Assembly: GCA_018228665.1 (NCBI GenBank)
Contig: CP073692.1
Span: forward strand, 1,178,001-1,242,000
Reading direction: 5' to 3'
DNA: 64,000 nt
Source: Faecalicatena sp. Marseille-Q4148
GTDB lineage: Bacteria > Bacillota > Clostridia > Lachnospirales > Lachnospiraceae
Numbering within the stretch: position 1 is the first letter of the stretch; each line of letters begins with the position of its first letter. The position numbers and the translations under genes were made by a program. The notes below the pieces were generated by a model. The model made no database searches and was not told the DNA's origin. It saw only the letters and a program-made list of their open reading frames with translations. This document shows positions 42,240 to 52,503 of the stretch, piece after piece.

Positions 42240-43118
42240 TTATTCCAACTGCTGATGCAGTTCCAACTTTTTCCCATCACTGATCACTGTAATATTCCCA
42301 TCTTTTGTTTCCAAATAATATACATTTCTTTTTTTCAATTCTTCTAATGTTTCCTTGTCTGCCGGATGCTTGTAGGAAGTGCAGATTGCAGCGTATTCCG
42401 GCTGCAATCGATCAAGGAGCGCCGGTAATTCTGTTTCATACACACCATGATGCGCCACTTTCAGAAAATCGCAGGCTTCAGTCGTACCGTCCTGCATCCA
42501 TTCCCGTATACGCTGTTTTTCTGCATCCCCTAAAAATACAAATCGATTTGCCCCATGTGTAACTGTCGTAATTAAGGAAAAATTATTATCCATCTCTGTA
42601 ATGTTTGCCGGGGCTTCATAAGAACTTGGCGGCTCGATCAGTATTTCTAAATCCTGCACAGCAAAACTCATATCCTCTTTAAGCGATTTTGTTTCTACCT
42701 TCCTTTGCTGAAGTGCATGCATGAAATCACTGAATTCCACATTCTGCCCTTGATAGGAAGGAATGATCGCTCTTTGGACATGCAGTTTTTCCACCAATGT
42801 ATCTGCTCCGCCCACATGATCCTTGTCAAAATGTGTAATTACAAGATCATTTATCGTCTCTTTTCCCTGCTGGTTTAAATAAGCAACAATCTCATCGCCA
42901 TCTTCCTCCTCTCCCGCATCAATTACCATTGTATAGTTTTCTTTTTCTAAGAGAATGGCATCTGCTTTCCCTACTTTGAATAAAGTGATTTTGACTGCCA
43001 GATTATCTTGTTCCGACATTTGGGGTTCTCTTTTCTTCCACCATACACCCGCTATCATTCCTATCAAAAGAATCCAAAGCAGCATTACATACAGTCCTAT
43101 TTTTTTTCTTTTTTCCAT
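42240..43118 (-). CDS. MBL-fold (ComEC C-terminal-like) protein with N-terminal anchor
   Basis: 292 aa. One TM helix at residues 8-26, then an outside MBL domain with ITLFKVGKADAILLE, the metal motif THFDKDHVGG (HxxxDH) and VAHHGVYETELPALL. It resembles the isolated ComEC/Rec2 hydrolase domains that cut nucleic acid, but could act on a phosphodiester or polyphosphate. It lies 12 nt upstream of the VTC gene, same strand, and starts after AAGGAGG. Confidence 0.82.
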   Translation of the reverse strand: MEKRKKIGLYVMLLWILLIGMIAGVWWKKREPQMSEQDNLAVKITLFKVGKADAILLEKENYTMVIDAGEEEDGDEIVAYLNQQGKETINDLVITHFDKDHVGGADTLVEKLHVQRAIIPSYQGQNVEFSDFMHALQQRKVETKSLKEDMSFAVQDLEILIEPPSSYEAPANITEMDNNFSLITTVTHGANRFVFLGDAEKQRIREWMQDGTTEACDFLKVAHHGVYETELPALLDRLQPEYAAICTSYKHPADKETLEELKKRNVYYLETKDGNITVISDGKKLELHQQLE

Positions 43119-43195
43119 CTCTCTTCCTCCTTTTCTACTATAACAATGTTTGAACCTGTCCTTTTATTGCATAAAAAAGTAAAAAAATCAAAAAA

Positions 43196-43233
43196 AATGC
43201 CTTACTCTCAGTTTTACCTGAGAATAAGACATT
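43196..43233 (-). terminator. Terminator of ppdK
   Basis: AATGCCTTACTCTCAG (43196-43211) pairs with CTGAGAATAAGACATT (43218-43233) with two mismatches, loop 6 nt. TTTTTTT follows on the minus strand. Confidence 0.88.
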
Positions 43234-43273
43234 TTCTTATGTTAAAATGCTATATTTACTATAAGGTTCGCAA

Positions 43274-45907
43274 TTAGTTTGCGTTCTTTTCACTAATAGC
43301 TGCCTGTGCTGCTGCAAGTCTTGCGATCGGCACACGGAATGGTGAGCAAGAAACGTAGTCTAAACCAATCTTATGGCAGAATTCTACAGAACTTGGATCT
43401 CCACCGTGTTCTCCACAGATACCTACATGCAGATTCGGGTTAACCGGTTTTCCTAATTTGATAGCTGTTTCCATAAGCTTACCTACACCGATCTGGTCTA
43501 ATTTTGCAAATGGATCGTTCTCGAAGATCTTAGCATCGTAGTAAGCTTCTAAGAATTTACCAGCATCATCACGGGAGAATCCGTATGTCATCTGAGTTAA
43601 ATCGTTTGTACCGAAGCAGAAGAAGTCTGCCTGTTTAGCGATCTCATCAGCTGTAAGAGCAGCTCTTGGGATCTCGATCATTGTACCAACTTCGTATTTT
43701 AACTCAACGCCTGCTGCTGCGATTTCAGCATCAGCTGTCTCTACTACCATATCTCTAACGTATTTTAATTCTTTTGCATCACAAGATAATGGAATCATGA
43801 TTTCCGGTTTTACTGCCCAGTCTGCATGTGCTTTCTGTACATTGATTGCTGCACGGATAACAGCTTTTGTCTGCATCTTAGCGATTTCCGGATATGTTAC
43901 AGCAAGACGAAGTCCACGATGTCCCATCATTGGGTTGAACTCATGTAAAGAATCAATGATTGCTTTAATCTGTTCAACTGTTTTGCCCTGTGTATCAGCA
44001 AGTTTCTTGATATCTTCCTCTGTTGTAGGAACGAATTCATGAAGCGGCGGATCTAAGAAACGGATTGTAACCGGATTTCCTTCCAGTGCTTCGTATAATT
44101 TTTCGAAGTCTCCCTGCTGTTCCGGAAGAATCTTCTCAAGAGCAGCTTCTCTTTCTTCTACTGTCTCAGAACAGATCATTTCACGGAATGCATCAATTCT
44201 GTTTCCTTCAAAGAACATATGCTCTGTACGGCAAAGACCGATACCTTCAGCGCCAAGCTCACGAGCTTTTCTAGCGTCTGCCGGTGTATCTGCATTTGTT
44301 CTAACTTTTAATGTTCTGTATTTGTCAGCCCATCCCATGATTCTTCCGAATTCTCCAGCGATTGTAGCATCAACTGTAGGAATCAGACCATCATAGATGT
44401 TACCTGTTGATCCATCAAGAGATAAGAAATCTCCTTCATGGTATTCTTTTCCTGCTAATGTGAATTTCTTATTAGCTTCGTCCATTGTGATGTCTCCACA
44501 TCCGGATACACAGCATGTACCCATACCACGAGCAACAACTGCTGCGTGAGATGTCATACCACCACGAACTGTCAGGATACCCTGAGCAGCTTTCATACCT
44601 TCGATATCTTCCGGTGATGTCTCAAGACGAACAAGAACAACTTTCTCTCCTCTTGCAGCCCATTCTTTTGCGTCTTCAGCTGTGAAAACGATCTTACCGC
44701 AAGCAGCTCCCGGAGATGCTCCTAAAGCTTTTCCAACCGGTACAGCTTTTTTGATTGCAGCTGCATCAAACTGTGGGTGAAGTAATGTATCAAGGTTACG
44801 AGGATCGATCATAGCTACTGCTTCTTCCTCTGTTCTCATTCCTTCATCTACTAAATCGCAAGCGATTTTAAGAGCAGCCTGAGCTGTTCTCTTACCGTTA
44901 CGTGTCTGTAACATGTAAAGTTTACCGTGCTCTACTGTAAACTCCATATCCTGCATATCTCTGTAGTGTTTTTCAAGAATCTGACATACTTCTTTGAACT
45001 GTACGAAAGCTTCCGGGAATTTCTGTTCCATTTCAGAAATGTGCATTGGTGTACGAACACCGGCAACAACGTCTTCACCCTGAGCATTTGTCAGGAATTC
45101 ACCGAACAGACCGTTATTTCCTGTAGCTGGGTCACGAGTAAATGCAACACCTGTACCACAGTCATCTCCCATGTTACCGAATGCCATCATCTGTACGTTA
45201 ACAGCTGTTCCCCAAGAATATGGGATATCGTTGTCACGACGGTATACGTTAGCACGTGGATTGTCCCAAGAACGGAATACAGCTTTGATAGCTCCCATTA
45301 ACTGTTCCTTTGGATCTGTAGGGAATTCTTCGCCGATTTTTTCTTTATATTCAGCTTTGAACTGTTCTGCAAGTTCATGAAGATCTTCAGCTGTCAGTTC
45401 TACGTCCTGTTTTACGCCTCTTTCTTCTTTCATCTTGTCGATCAGCTCTTCGAAGTATTTCTTACCTACTTCCATAACTACGTCAGAGTACATCTGGATA
45501 AATCTTCTGTAGCAGTCCCAAGCCCAACGAGCATTTCCTGATGCAGAAGCTAATGTCTCAACAACCTCTTCGTTCAGACCAAGGTTAAGGATTGTATCCA
45601 TCATACCAGGCATAGAAGCTCTTGCTCCTGAACGAACAGATACAAGAAGTGGATTCTCTTTGTCACCAAATTTCTTTCCAGTAACTTCTTCCATTTTAAC
45701 GATTGCATCCATGATCTGTTCCATGATCTCATCGTTAATCTTTCTTCCGTCTTCATAGTACTGTGTACAAGCATCTGTTGTGATTGTGAATCCCTGTGGT
45801 ACCGGAAGACCTAATTTTGTCATCTCAGCAAGGTTAGCACCTTTTCCACCAAGAGTGTTACGCATAGAAGCGTCACCTTCAGTGAACATATAAACCCATT
45901 TTGCCAT
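43274..45907 (-). CDS. ppdK: Pyruvate, phosphate dikinase
   Basis: 877 aa, full length. It interconverts pyruvate + ATP + Pi and PEP + AMP + PPi. N-terminal ATP-grasp domain (GGKGANLAEMTKLGLPVPQGFTIT), swivelling phosphohistidine domain (TVRGGMTSHAAVVARGMG, catalytic His) and C-terminal PEP/pyruvate barrel (VGICGEHGGDPSS, Cys/His near the active site) are all present. In anaerobic Firmicutes it can run in the glycolytic direction with PPi. AGGAGG precedes the ATG by 10 nt. It is monocistronic. Confidence 0.97.
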   Translation of the reverse strand: MAKWVYMFTEGDASMRNTLGGKGANLAEMTKLGLPVPQGFTITTDACTQYYEDGRKINDEIMEQIMDAIVKMEEVTGKKFGDKENPLLVSVRSGARASMPGMMDTILNLGLNEEVVETLASASGNARWAWDCYRRFIQMYSDVVMEVGKKYFEELIDKMKEERGVKQDVELTAEDLHELAEQFKAEYKEKIGEEFPTDPKEQLMGAIKAVFRSWDNPRANVYRRDNDIPYSWGTAVNVQMMAFGNMGDDCGTGVAFTRDPATGNNGLFGEFLTNAQGEDVVAGVRTPMHISEMEQKFPEAFVQFKEVCQILEKHYRDMQDMEFTVEHGKLYMLQTRNGKRTAQAALKIACDLVDEGMRTEEEAVAMIDPRNLDTLLHPQFDAAAIKKAVPVGKALGASPGAACGKIVFTAEDAKEWAARGEKVVLVRLETSPEDIEGMKAAQGILTVRGGMTSHAAVVARGMGTCCVSGCGDITMDEANKKFTLAGKEYHEGDFLSLDGSTGNIYDGLIPTVDATIAGEFGRIMGWADKYRTLKVRTNADTPADARKARELGAEGIGLCRTEHMFFEGNRIDAFREMICSETVEEREAALEKILPEQQGDFEKLYEALEGNPVTIRFLDPPLHEFVPTTEEDIKKLADTQGKTVEQIKAIIDSLHEFNPMMGHRGLRLAVTYPEIAKMQTKAVIRAAINVQKAHADWAVKPEIMIPLSCDAKELKYVRDMVVETADAEIAAAGVELKYEVGTMIEIPRAALTADEIAKQADFFCFGTNDLTQMTYGFSRDDAGKFLEAYYDAKIFENDPFAKLDQIGVGKLMETAIKLGKPVNPNLHVGICGEHGGDPSSVEFCHKIGLDYVSCSPFRVPIARLAAAQAAISEKNAN

Positions 45908-45953
45908 GTCTTTACGACCTCCTCGTATTTTTTGTAAATATTTGGTATTTTGG

Positions 45954-45984
45954 AATATGAGCCATCTTTGAAATGTCTCATATT
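45954..45984 (-). other. Stable hairpin in the ppdK 5' leader
   Basis: AATATGAG (45954-45961) pairs with CTCATATT (45977-45984), continued by CAT/ATG across one mismatch. It lies between the promoter and the ribosome site of ppdK. Confidence 0.6.
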
Positions 45985-46017
45985 ACTAACAAATTTCGCG
46001 ATTTTCACCGCAATCAT

Positions 46018-46046
46018 ATTGTAAATGTTTTAACAAGGTTCGTCAA
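46018..46046 (-). promoter_or_regulatory. Promoter of ppdK
   Basis: Minus strand: TTGACG (46041-46046), 17 nt, TACAAT (46018-46023). The leader to the ATG is about 100 nt. Confidence 0.65.
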
Positions 46047-46129
46047 GTGAGAACTGCTTTTTTGCCGAGAATCATCAACATTTTATAAATTTCTTATAAT
46101 ATTTTTATAAATCTTCACAGTACTCCGAC

Positions 46130-46158
46130 TTGCTTTTCCGACATTTATCTACTATAAT
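46130..46158 (+). promoter_or_regulatory. Promoter of the YesL-like gene
   Basis: TTGCTT (46130-46135), 17 nt, TATAAT (46153-46158). Confidence 0.65.
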
Positions 46159-46189
46159 CTTAATCAGATTGCTTTTTAGGAGGGTATTT

Positions 46190-46861
46190 ATGAACAGACT
46201 TTTTGATTTGGACAATCCCATAATGCGTTTTCTCGGGAAGTTGTTCGACTTAATGTATTTAAACCTTTTATTTCTTTTGTGCAGCATCCCGATTGTTACG
46301 ATTGGCGCTTCTCTGACTGCCATGTACAGTGTTGCATTAAAAATGGTCAAAAATGAAGAAACTTATATTGGAAAAGACTTTTTCAAGTCTTTCCGAATGA
46401 ATTTCAAGCAGGGAACGATCATCTGGATTCTTTTTCTGCTGATCGGATGGATTCTGTATGCGGATACACAGATTGTAAAAACCATGACGGGAAGCTGGAC
46501 GAAACCGTTCCGAATCGGAATTTTTTCTATTTCACTCATTATTTTCTGTATGTTTATTTATGTATTTCCGATTCTCGCAAGATTTGTCAACAGCGTAAAA
46601 GTTACGATCAAAAATTCATTATTGATGAGTATTGCCCATCTTCCTTTTACCGTATTGTTTATTCTCATCGATGTTTTAATTATTTTTATTGCTACAAGAT
46701 CCGGTTATGCCCTTTATACAACACTTTTTGTCAGCATGATCGGCGGTACTGCAGGTGTTGCTTACATTCAGTCCGTATTTTTCCGCAAGATTTTCAAACG
46801 ATATGAACCGGAAGAAGCAGAGCTTTCTGAAACATCTGACTACATAGCCGAAGACAATTAA
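46190..46861 (+). CDS. DUF624 (YesL-like) membrane protein
   Basis: 223 aa from ATG 46190 (AGGAGGG, 5 nt); a frame open to 46130 starts in the promoter. The family start LFDLDNPIMRFLGKLFDLMYLNLLFLLCS is recognisable, with five to six TM helices and an acidic C-terminus. YesL proteins usually accompany oligosaccharide ABC importers; here it is alone with its own promoter and a strong terminator. Function unknown. Confidence 0.87.
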   Translation: MNRLFDLDNPIMRFLGKLFDLMYLNLLFLLCSIPIVTIGASLTAMYSVALKMVKNEETYIGKDFFKSFRMNFKQGTIIWILFLLIGWILYADTQIVKTMTGSWTKPFRIGIFSISLIIFCMFIYVFPILARFVNSVKVTIKNSLLMSIAHLPFTVLFILIDVLIIFIATRSGYALYTTLFVSMIGGTAGVAYIQSVFFRKIFKRYEPEEAELSETSDYIAEDN

Positions 46862-46880
46862 GCCGCATACTCCAAACAGT

Positions 46881-46944
46881 AAAACACACTGGAAGCTTTA
46901 TGATACCTCTTACATGTATCCTGAAGTTCCAGTGTGTTTTTATA
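46881..46944. terminator. Bidirectional terminator between the YesL-like and histidine kinase genes
   Basis: AAAACACACTGGAA (46881-46894) pairs perfectly with TTCCAGTGTGTTTT (46927-46940), with an inner GATAC/GTATC stem. Confidence 0.9.
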
Positions 46945-46956
46945 TTCATTCAATCA

Positions 46957-49776
46957 TTACAGTAACTTTTCCAGTGTCTTGCACAGAAGATCCATATCAA
47001 CCGGCTTTGCAATATGCCCATTCATACCCGCTTCGATGGATTTCTGAACATCTTCTGCAAATGCATTTGCAGTCATCGCAAGGATTATAATATCTTTTGC
47101 CTCTGCATGAGACAGACTGCGAATTCTTCTTGTCGCTTCATAACCGTCCATAACCGGCATCTGAATGTCCATAAATATCGCATCATATGTTCCGGGAGCA
47201 CACGCGGCAAATGCTTCCACTGCCTCTTGTCCATTCTCTTTCAAGGTATACGTCGCGCCTCTCATCTGAAGCAGTTCTCCTAAAATTTCTGAATTAATTG
47301 CATTATCTTCTACCAAAAGGAAGTGTTTTCCACTTAATATTTCTTTGACAGCTTCGCCGTCTGCAAGCACGGTATGTTTCTCTTCTTCAGCAATCTCTTC
47401 AAATTCTAATTCAACTGTGAACGTACTTCCCTGATGTAACTTGCTCTCAACAGAGATATTTCCTCCCATCAGCTCCACAAGTCCTTTTGTAATACTAAGC
47501 CCAAGACCTGTTCCTTCTACGCGTACAACACTCTCACTTCTGATAAATGGTTCAAATAATCGTTCCTGAAACTCCTGACTCATGCCAATCCCTGTGTCTG
47601 CCACGCAAAAACGGTAGCGGACTTTCCCCGGAACAACTGCCGGAATCTCTTCTGTTCGAAAAGTAACTTTGCCGCCTTCCATTGTAAATTTGAATGCATT
47701 ACTTAACAGATTAATCAAAATCTGTTTTATACGCAGCAAATCTCCCATAAACTGCGGATGTGCAAATACACTTTTTTCAATCACAAAGTGCAAGCCTGCA
47801 TCTTTTGACTGGGATACCATAATAGATGCAATTTGATCGATCAACTCTTCTACATGAACAGACGCACAATTCAAGTGAATTTTAGACTGCTCAATCTGGC
47901 TCATATCCAGCACATCATTGATCAGACTCAGCAGATGCTGTGATGACACAGAAATTTTATGTAAATAATCATGCACCTTTTCTTTTTGGTTTAGATTTGC
48001 CAACGCAAGTGTTGTCATTCCTACAATGGCATTCATCGGCGTACGGATGTCGTGACTCATAGAGGACAGAAAATCACTCTTAACACGGCTTGCTTTTTCT
48101 GCCTCTGACAATGCTTTTTCCAATTCATTTTTAGCTTTGAGCTCTGCCTCCAGCATCTCCGTCACATCTGAACGCACAAAGCAAACTCGTCCCAGACGCA
48201 GATCAATCGCAGAAATAATCATATTTTTCGTTGCAATACTTCCCTGTGCATTTCGAATGGAGTAGGTAAAAGAATATGTCGGCTGCTTTTTCAGCCGTTC
48301 CATGATCAATTTTCCATCCAGCATAGATTTTGTCCGTTCCTGATCTGCATCGATGACAAGACTTTGGAAGATCCGTTCCAAACGTTTCGTATAAGCTCCG
48401 CTTTCCTCGTTAATATTATCGTCACCGCCGCTGACAATCTGATAGTGATCATCCAACAAATCCACATCTGCAACAAGGTCATAACTTATAGATGACAGTT
48501 GAAGAAGAATCTTCTCCCGAATCGTTTTTTCCGTAATGTCTGTAACCGTTAAGATTCCCGTAATATCTCCTGTATCCGGTGTCTCCACCAGATTCACTTT
48601 AAACTGCACATAGCGGCCTTCCTGATTCTTTGGCAACTGTACATAACAAGGCATTACTACTTCTGTAATCCCATTTTCAAATGCCTGTATTGACGGTTCG
48701 TTTAAATATTTTGCATAAAACTGCTCTCGTTCCTTCTCATCAACAATCAGTGTTCCGATTCCTTTAAAAAAATCTTCTCTTACATATCCAAAGTTCGCAA
48801 GCAGTTCGGAATGTGTATGATCTACAATCTCTATAATTCTATCCTGTGTAATATTGCAGTGTCCCAAAATCAGTGTGTCCGGTCCTGTCATTAGATAATG
48901 CTGAAAAATCTGTTCTTTATACTGCTGACGCAGCTGTTCCTGCATCTTCTTCTCCACTGTAATGTCATGATAATCCGCATATACTCTTGCATTTCCACCA
49001 TCACTTTGAATTAAAGAGAACTTTACGTTAACCCAGATATAATCTCCGCGACCGGTTCGGAGTCGATATTGCAGCTCATATCTCTCTTTCTGCTCCCGAA
49101 TACACTGATCCAGTGTTTCTTTCACATACCCCTGATCATCCGGATGTACCCCTGAAAGTGCATCTTCTTTATACATATTCCAGGCTTCTTCCATCGGCAT
49201 GTCAACCATCTCTGCAAATCCATTTGACAGATACTCCGGAGTCAAAGCGCCGTCCAGCTCATGCCGGACCACTGCGACACCGCCCGGAAGATATTTTAAT
49301 ACCGTCTGAAAATATTGTTCTAACCGCTCTTTTTCCTTTTTCATCTCCATTTCTTCTGTAATATCTCTTACATACTTGATGTAGGCCGGGATTCCATTCC
49401 AGTTTGTCTCCCGGAATCGCGTTGTGTAGAATCGCCCTTCTTCTTCAAAATTCATCTCATGTATTCTATCATCCGGATCATGTGAATTCAACGTACAATA
49501 CTTACAAGGCTCTGTTTTCCCGTACAAAAATTCATAACATTTACACCCTGATGGGGCTTTCTCTGCTTCATACGTTCTTTTCAGATCATTTGCATAAAGG
49601 AGATTATAATTACTCTTATCAATCACATAAATATCATCTACCGTCTCACTCGCAATGTCCTGGAGCAGTTGTATCTCCGGAGAACAATATCCAAATGCAG
49701 CTCTCCCTGTTTTTTCATCACAGACCGCATCTTCTTCGTGAAGTGCATCTGCAATTCTATTTCCCTTAACATCCAT
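46957..49776 (-). CDS. Hybrid sensor histidine kinase/response regulator with PAS domains
   Basis: 939 aa, cytosolic with no TM helix. N-terminal PAS-like domains ([44 protein letters not shown]), then HisKA with [18 protein letters not shown] (phosphorylated His), HATPase ([28 protein letters not shown]) and a C-terminal receiver ([29 protein letters not shown]). It starts at ATG 49776 (GAGAGGG), overlapping the Hpt stop by 11 nt. With the free Hpt and the c-di-GMP regulator upstream it forms a phosphorelay. Confidence 0.9.
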   Translation of the reverse strand: MDVKGNRIADALHEEDAVCDEKTGRAAFGYCSPEIQLLQDIASETVDDIYVIDKSNYNLLYANDLKRTYEAEKAPSGCKCYEFLYGKTEPCKYCTLNSHDPDDRIHEMNFEEEGRFYTTRFRETNWNGIPAYIKYVRDITEEMEMKKEKERLEQYFQTVLKYLPGGVAVVRHELDGALTPEYLSNGFAEMVDMPMEEAWNMYKEDALSGVHPDDQGYVKETLDQCIREQKERYELQYRLRTGRGDYIWVNVKFSLIQSDGGNARVYADYHDITVEKKMQEQLRQQYKEQIFQHYLMTGPDTLILGHCNITQDRIIEIVDHTHSELLANFGYVREDFFKGIGTLIVDEKEREQFYAKYLNEPSIQAFENGITEVVMPCYVQLPKNQEGRYVQFKVNLVETPDTGDITGILTVTDITEKTIREKILLQLSSISYDLVADVDLLDDHYQIVSGGDDNINEESGAYTKRLERIFQSLVIDADQERTKSMLDGKLIMERLKKQPTYSFTYSIRNAQGSIATKNMIISAIDLRLGRVCFVRSDVTEMLEAELKAKNELEKALSEAEKASRVKSDFLSSMSHDIRTPMNAIVGMTTLALANLNQKEKVHDYLHKISVSSQHLLSLINDVLDMSQIEQSKIHLNCASVHVEELIDQIASIMVSQSKDAGLHFVIEKSVFAHPQFMGDLLRIKQILINLLSNAFKFTMEGGKVTFRTEEIPAVVPGKVRYRFCVADTGIGMSQEFQERLFEPFIRSESVVRVEGTGLGLSITKGLVELMGGNISVESKLHQGSTFTVELEFEEIAEEEKHTVLADGEAVKEILSGKHFLLVEDNAINSEILGELLQMRGATYTLKENGQEAVEAFAACAPGTYDAIFMDIQMPVMDGYEATRRIRSLSHAEAKDIIILAMTANAFAEDVQKSIEAGMNGHIAKPVDMDLLCKTLEKLL

Positions 49777-50131
49777 GACATTCCCTCTCATACTTACGAA
49801 TCAGTTCTATGTGACGTTTATACTCGCTGACAAGCGATTCTTTCCATTCTTCTCCTTTCTGAAGATCTTCCCGCCGCAGCGCTTCCGTTATCTCGTTTAC
49901 CGGAGCAAAGAGCGCTTCAAATCCCAGATTCATACAGACGCCTTTGAGTGTATGAATTGCCCGAAAAGCTTCTGAAATATTCTGCTTTTCAAATTCACTA
50001 AGGAATAAATCATAGCTGTCATCTTTTAAGAATAAAAGAACAAAACGCTGAATTCGCTCTTCTTTTCCAAATCGTTCCAAAATCCCCTCATAGTTTCCGC
50101 CTAGTTTCTCATATAACTCCTGCAATGTCAT
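49766..50131 (-). CDS. Stand-alone Hpt-domain protein
   Basis: 121 aa from ATG 50131 (GGAGGG, 7 nt). [17 protein letters not shown] holds the phosphotransfer His of Hpt domains (HTLKG). The protein can shuttle phosphate between the receiver of the hybrid kinase and the receiver of the c-di-GMP regulator. Its genes flank it on both sides in the same operon and overlap or nearly touch. Confidence 0.9.
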   Translation of the reverse strand: MTLQELYEKLGGNYEGILERFGKEERIQRFVLLFLKDDSYDLFLSEFEKQNISEAFRAIHTLKGVCMNLGFEALFAPVNEITEALRREDLQKGEEWKESLVSEYKRHIELIRKYERECHGC

Positions 50132-50161
50132 ATGCTTTCCCTCCAACAGTTTCTAACAAGC

Positions 50162-52252
50162 TTATACGAAATTATCTTTCACCGTCTCCTCAATTTCTGA
50201 AATAGCAGTCGGAACCAAATCCGTCTGCATACTCATTTTAAAATTAGAAGAATTTCCCGGCCCCTGGCATTTTGCCTCATAGAGCGCCCGGTCTGCACAG
50301 CGATACAGCATATCATAAGAACGGTCTACAAAAGGTGTTTCCGCAATCCCCATGCTCACTGAAATATGTACTCCGTCATACTCTCCTGTGAGCGACTCAA
50401 ATATCTTCTCCACTGTATCTTCCTGCTTAGAATGACACCGCTGAAATACGAGGAATTCATCTCCTCCGATTCTGGCGATAAGTGCCCCTTCCTCCACATT
50501 GCTTCGGAGCAATTCTGCCATATACTTGAGCAGCCGATTGCCAAAACTGTGGCCTCTCTGCCTGTTTACATTTTTAAAATAATCCAGGTCAAAAATCATC
50601 ATTGCAAATTCTTCTTCCGGATGCTTCTGCAAGCAGCTTTCTACTTTTTTCCTTGCATATGCCCGATTGTACAAACCGGTTAACGGATCCAGCATTACCA
50701 ACTGCTGCAGCCGATTCAATTCTTCTGCACCGCCTCCGGAATCAAGCACCTTACCTATCACACCTTCATATGTTGATTTTCCTGCATTGCCCCACATCGT
50801 TCTGCAGATCAATCGTTTTCGCCTGTGTATCCCTTCGATAAACAGATCACACTCAAATTCTACAACCGGATGTTCCTCATCTGCTGCTTTTAACAGCTGT
50901 TCCAGACAGCTCAAATCCTCTTTTCGTATCATTCGTAAAAGCTGCTCCTGTTCCATTGGATTCAGCATTACCTGCGGTAATTTTAACTGTTTGGCTCCCC
51001 ATTCTGACAATGTCAGCATTGATGGGATATTTGTATACTCAAACTGAATCTCTGATGATAACGAAGAAAAGAACTGAAACTTAATCCGCTCTTCTTCCAA
51101 AAGGTTCAGTGTACGGTTAGATGCTGTAATTTCTTTCTGTGACAACAGCTGTTCTGTGATCGTCCGGATTTCCTTTCTGCTCTCCTGTCCAAAGGAACGC
51201 AGCGTTAACTCTTCCTGAATCCGATCAGAAATATCACTCAGACATTCCAAAAGCAGCGGATGAAAACAGCCGCACTCGCCATTTAGAATCATTTGAAGTG
51301 ATTTTTCATGTGAAAATGCTTTTTTATACACACGTTCACTCGTCAGCGCATCATAGGCGTCCGCAATCGAAACTGCCTGAGCCGAAATTGGTATTTCCTC
51401 TCCTTTCAGTCCGTCCGGATACCCTCTGCCGTCATAACGCTCATGATGCCACCTGCAAATCTCGTAAGCCACTTCCACCAACGGTTCTTCTTTGTGAAGT
51501 GGAAGGTCCTCCAGCATATTTGCTCCAATCAGCGAATGTGTCTTCATAATCTCAAATTCTTCCTCTGTCAGCCTGCCTGGTTTGTTCAGAATTTCTTCTG
51601 AAATCGAAATCTTTCCAATATCATGGAAAGCTGCCGCCTTACTGATCAGCGAGATTCTTTCCGGACTCAGATTATATTTATCTGTCTTTTCCCGCAGGCG
51701 CTTCAAAAGCATCTCCGTTACTGTCCCGATATGCAACACGTGAAGACCGCTCTCACCATTCCGGAATTCCACAATGTGACTTAAAATCGAAATCATCAAT
51801 GTACTGTTTTTCTCACTCTCATACATCTGATCTGCGATCATAGAAATCAGTCGTTTTTGTTTGGAATACAGCATCATTGTATTGACTACCCTGCGGCAGA
51901 CAATTACTTCATCAAATGGTCTGCTGATATAATCAGCTGCACCGAGTTCATATGCCCGTTCCACAACAGAGTGGGAGTTTTCTGCTGAAATCATAATCAC
52001 CGGGATCTCTTCTATCCAGTGATAGCGATTCATCATTGCCAGCACTTCAAATCCATCCATCTTCGGCATAACAACATCCAGTAAAACAAGTGAAATCTTC
52101 GTTCCATAGTTGTGGAGCAGTTCCACTGCCTCTACTCCATTTTCCGCTTCCAGGATCTCATATCGTTCTTCCAGCATATCCGCAAGAATGGCTCTGTTAA
52201 TCGCAGAATCATCTACAATTAGAATTTTATTACTCTTTTTCCTGTTAGACAT
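50162..52252 (-). CDS. Response regulator with REC, HD-GYP and GGDEF domains (c-di-GMP turnover)
   Basis: 696 aa from ATG 52252; a GTG at 52291 is possible, and the ribosome site (AAAGAGAAG) is modest. Receiver at residues about 10-125 (ILIVDDSAINRAI, VLLDVVMPKMDGF). HD-GYP phosphodiesterase at about 175-365 (AAFHDIGKISISEEIL, RWHHERYDGRGYPDGLKGEEI). C-terminal GGDEF cyclase (ARIGGDEFLVF) with an intact active site and no RxxD inhibitory site just ahead. It could both make and break c-di-GMP, with phosphorylation choosing. First gene of the operon. Confidence 0.9.
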   Translation of the reverse strand: MSNRKKSNKILIVDDSAINRAILADMLEERYEILEAENGVEAVELLHNYGTKISLVLLDVVMPKMDGFEVLAMMNRYHWIEEIPVIMISAENSHSVVERAYELGAADYISRPFDEVIVCRRVVNTMMLYSKQKRLISMIADQMYESEKNSTLMISILSHIVEFRNGESGLHVLHIGTVTEMLLKRLREKTDKYNLSPERISLISKAAAFHDIGKISISEEILNKPGRLTEEEFEIMKTHSLIGANMLEDLPLHKEEPLVEVAYEICRWHHERYDGRGYPDGLKGEEIPISAQAVSIADAYDALTSERVYKKAFSHEKSLQMILNGECGCFHPLLLECLSDISDRIQEELTLRSFGQESRKEIRTITEQLLSQKEITASNRTLNLLEEERIKFQFFSSLSSEIQFEYTNIPSMLTLSEWGAKQLKLPQVMLNPMEQEQLLRMIRKEDLSCLEQLLKAADEEHPVVEFECDLFIEGIHRRKRLICRTMWGNAGKSTYEGVIGKVLDSGGGAEELNRLQQLVMLDPLTGLYNRAYARKKVESCLQKHPEEEFAMMIFDLDYFKNVNRQRGHSFGNRLLKYMAELLRSNVEEGALIARIGGDEFLVFQRCHSKQEDTVEKIFESLTGEYDGVHISVSMGIAETPFVDRSYDMLYRCADRALYEAKCQGPGNSSNFKMSMQTDLVPTAISEIEETVKDNFV

Positions 52253-52503
52253 CTTCTCTTTATTTTCGTTTATCCTCTGACCACATCTCACCAGAGTTTT
52301 GCAGCCCGGATTTTCCCCTTTCCTTAGAATAAATGTGTGAAATCTTCCTAAATTTATATATTTATTCTAGTATAGCATAAATTATAGATTAGATGTCAGA
52401 TTAATTTCTTTTCTTCTTTTTTCCAGTTCCGCTTTCGTACCGCTTTTTGTTATGATAATTCTGCAGCTACAGCTACTTATTTTTTATGCAAGGAGGATAT
52501 CAT

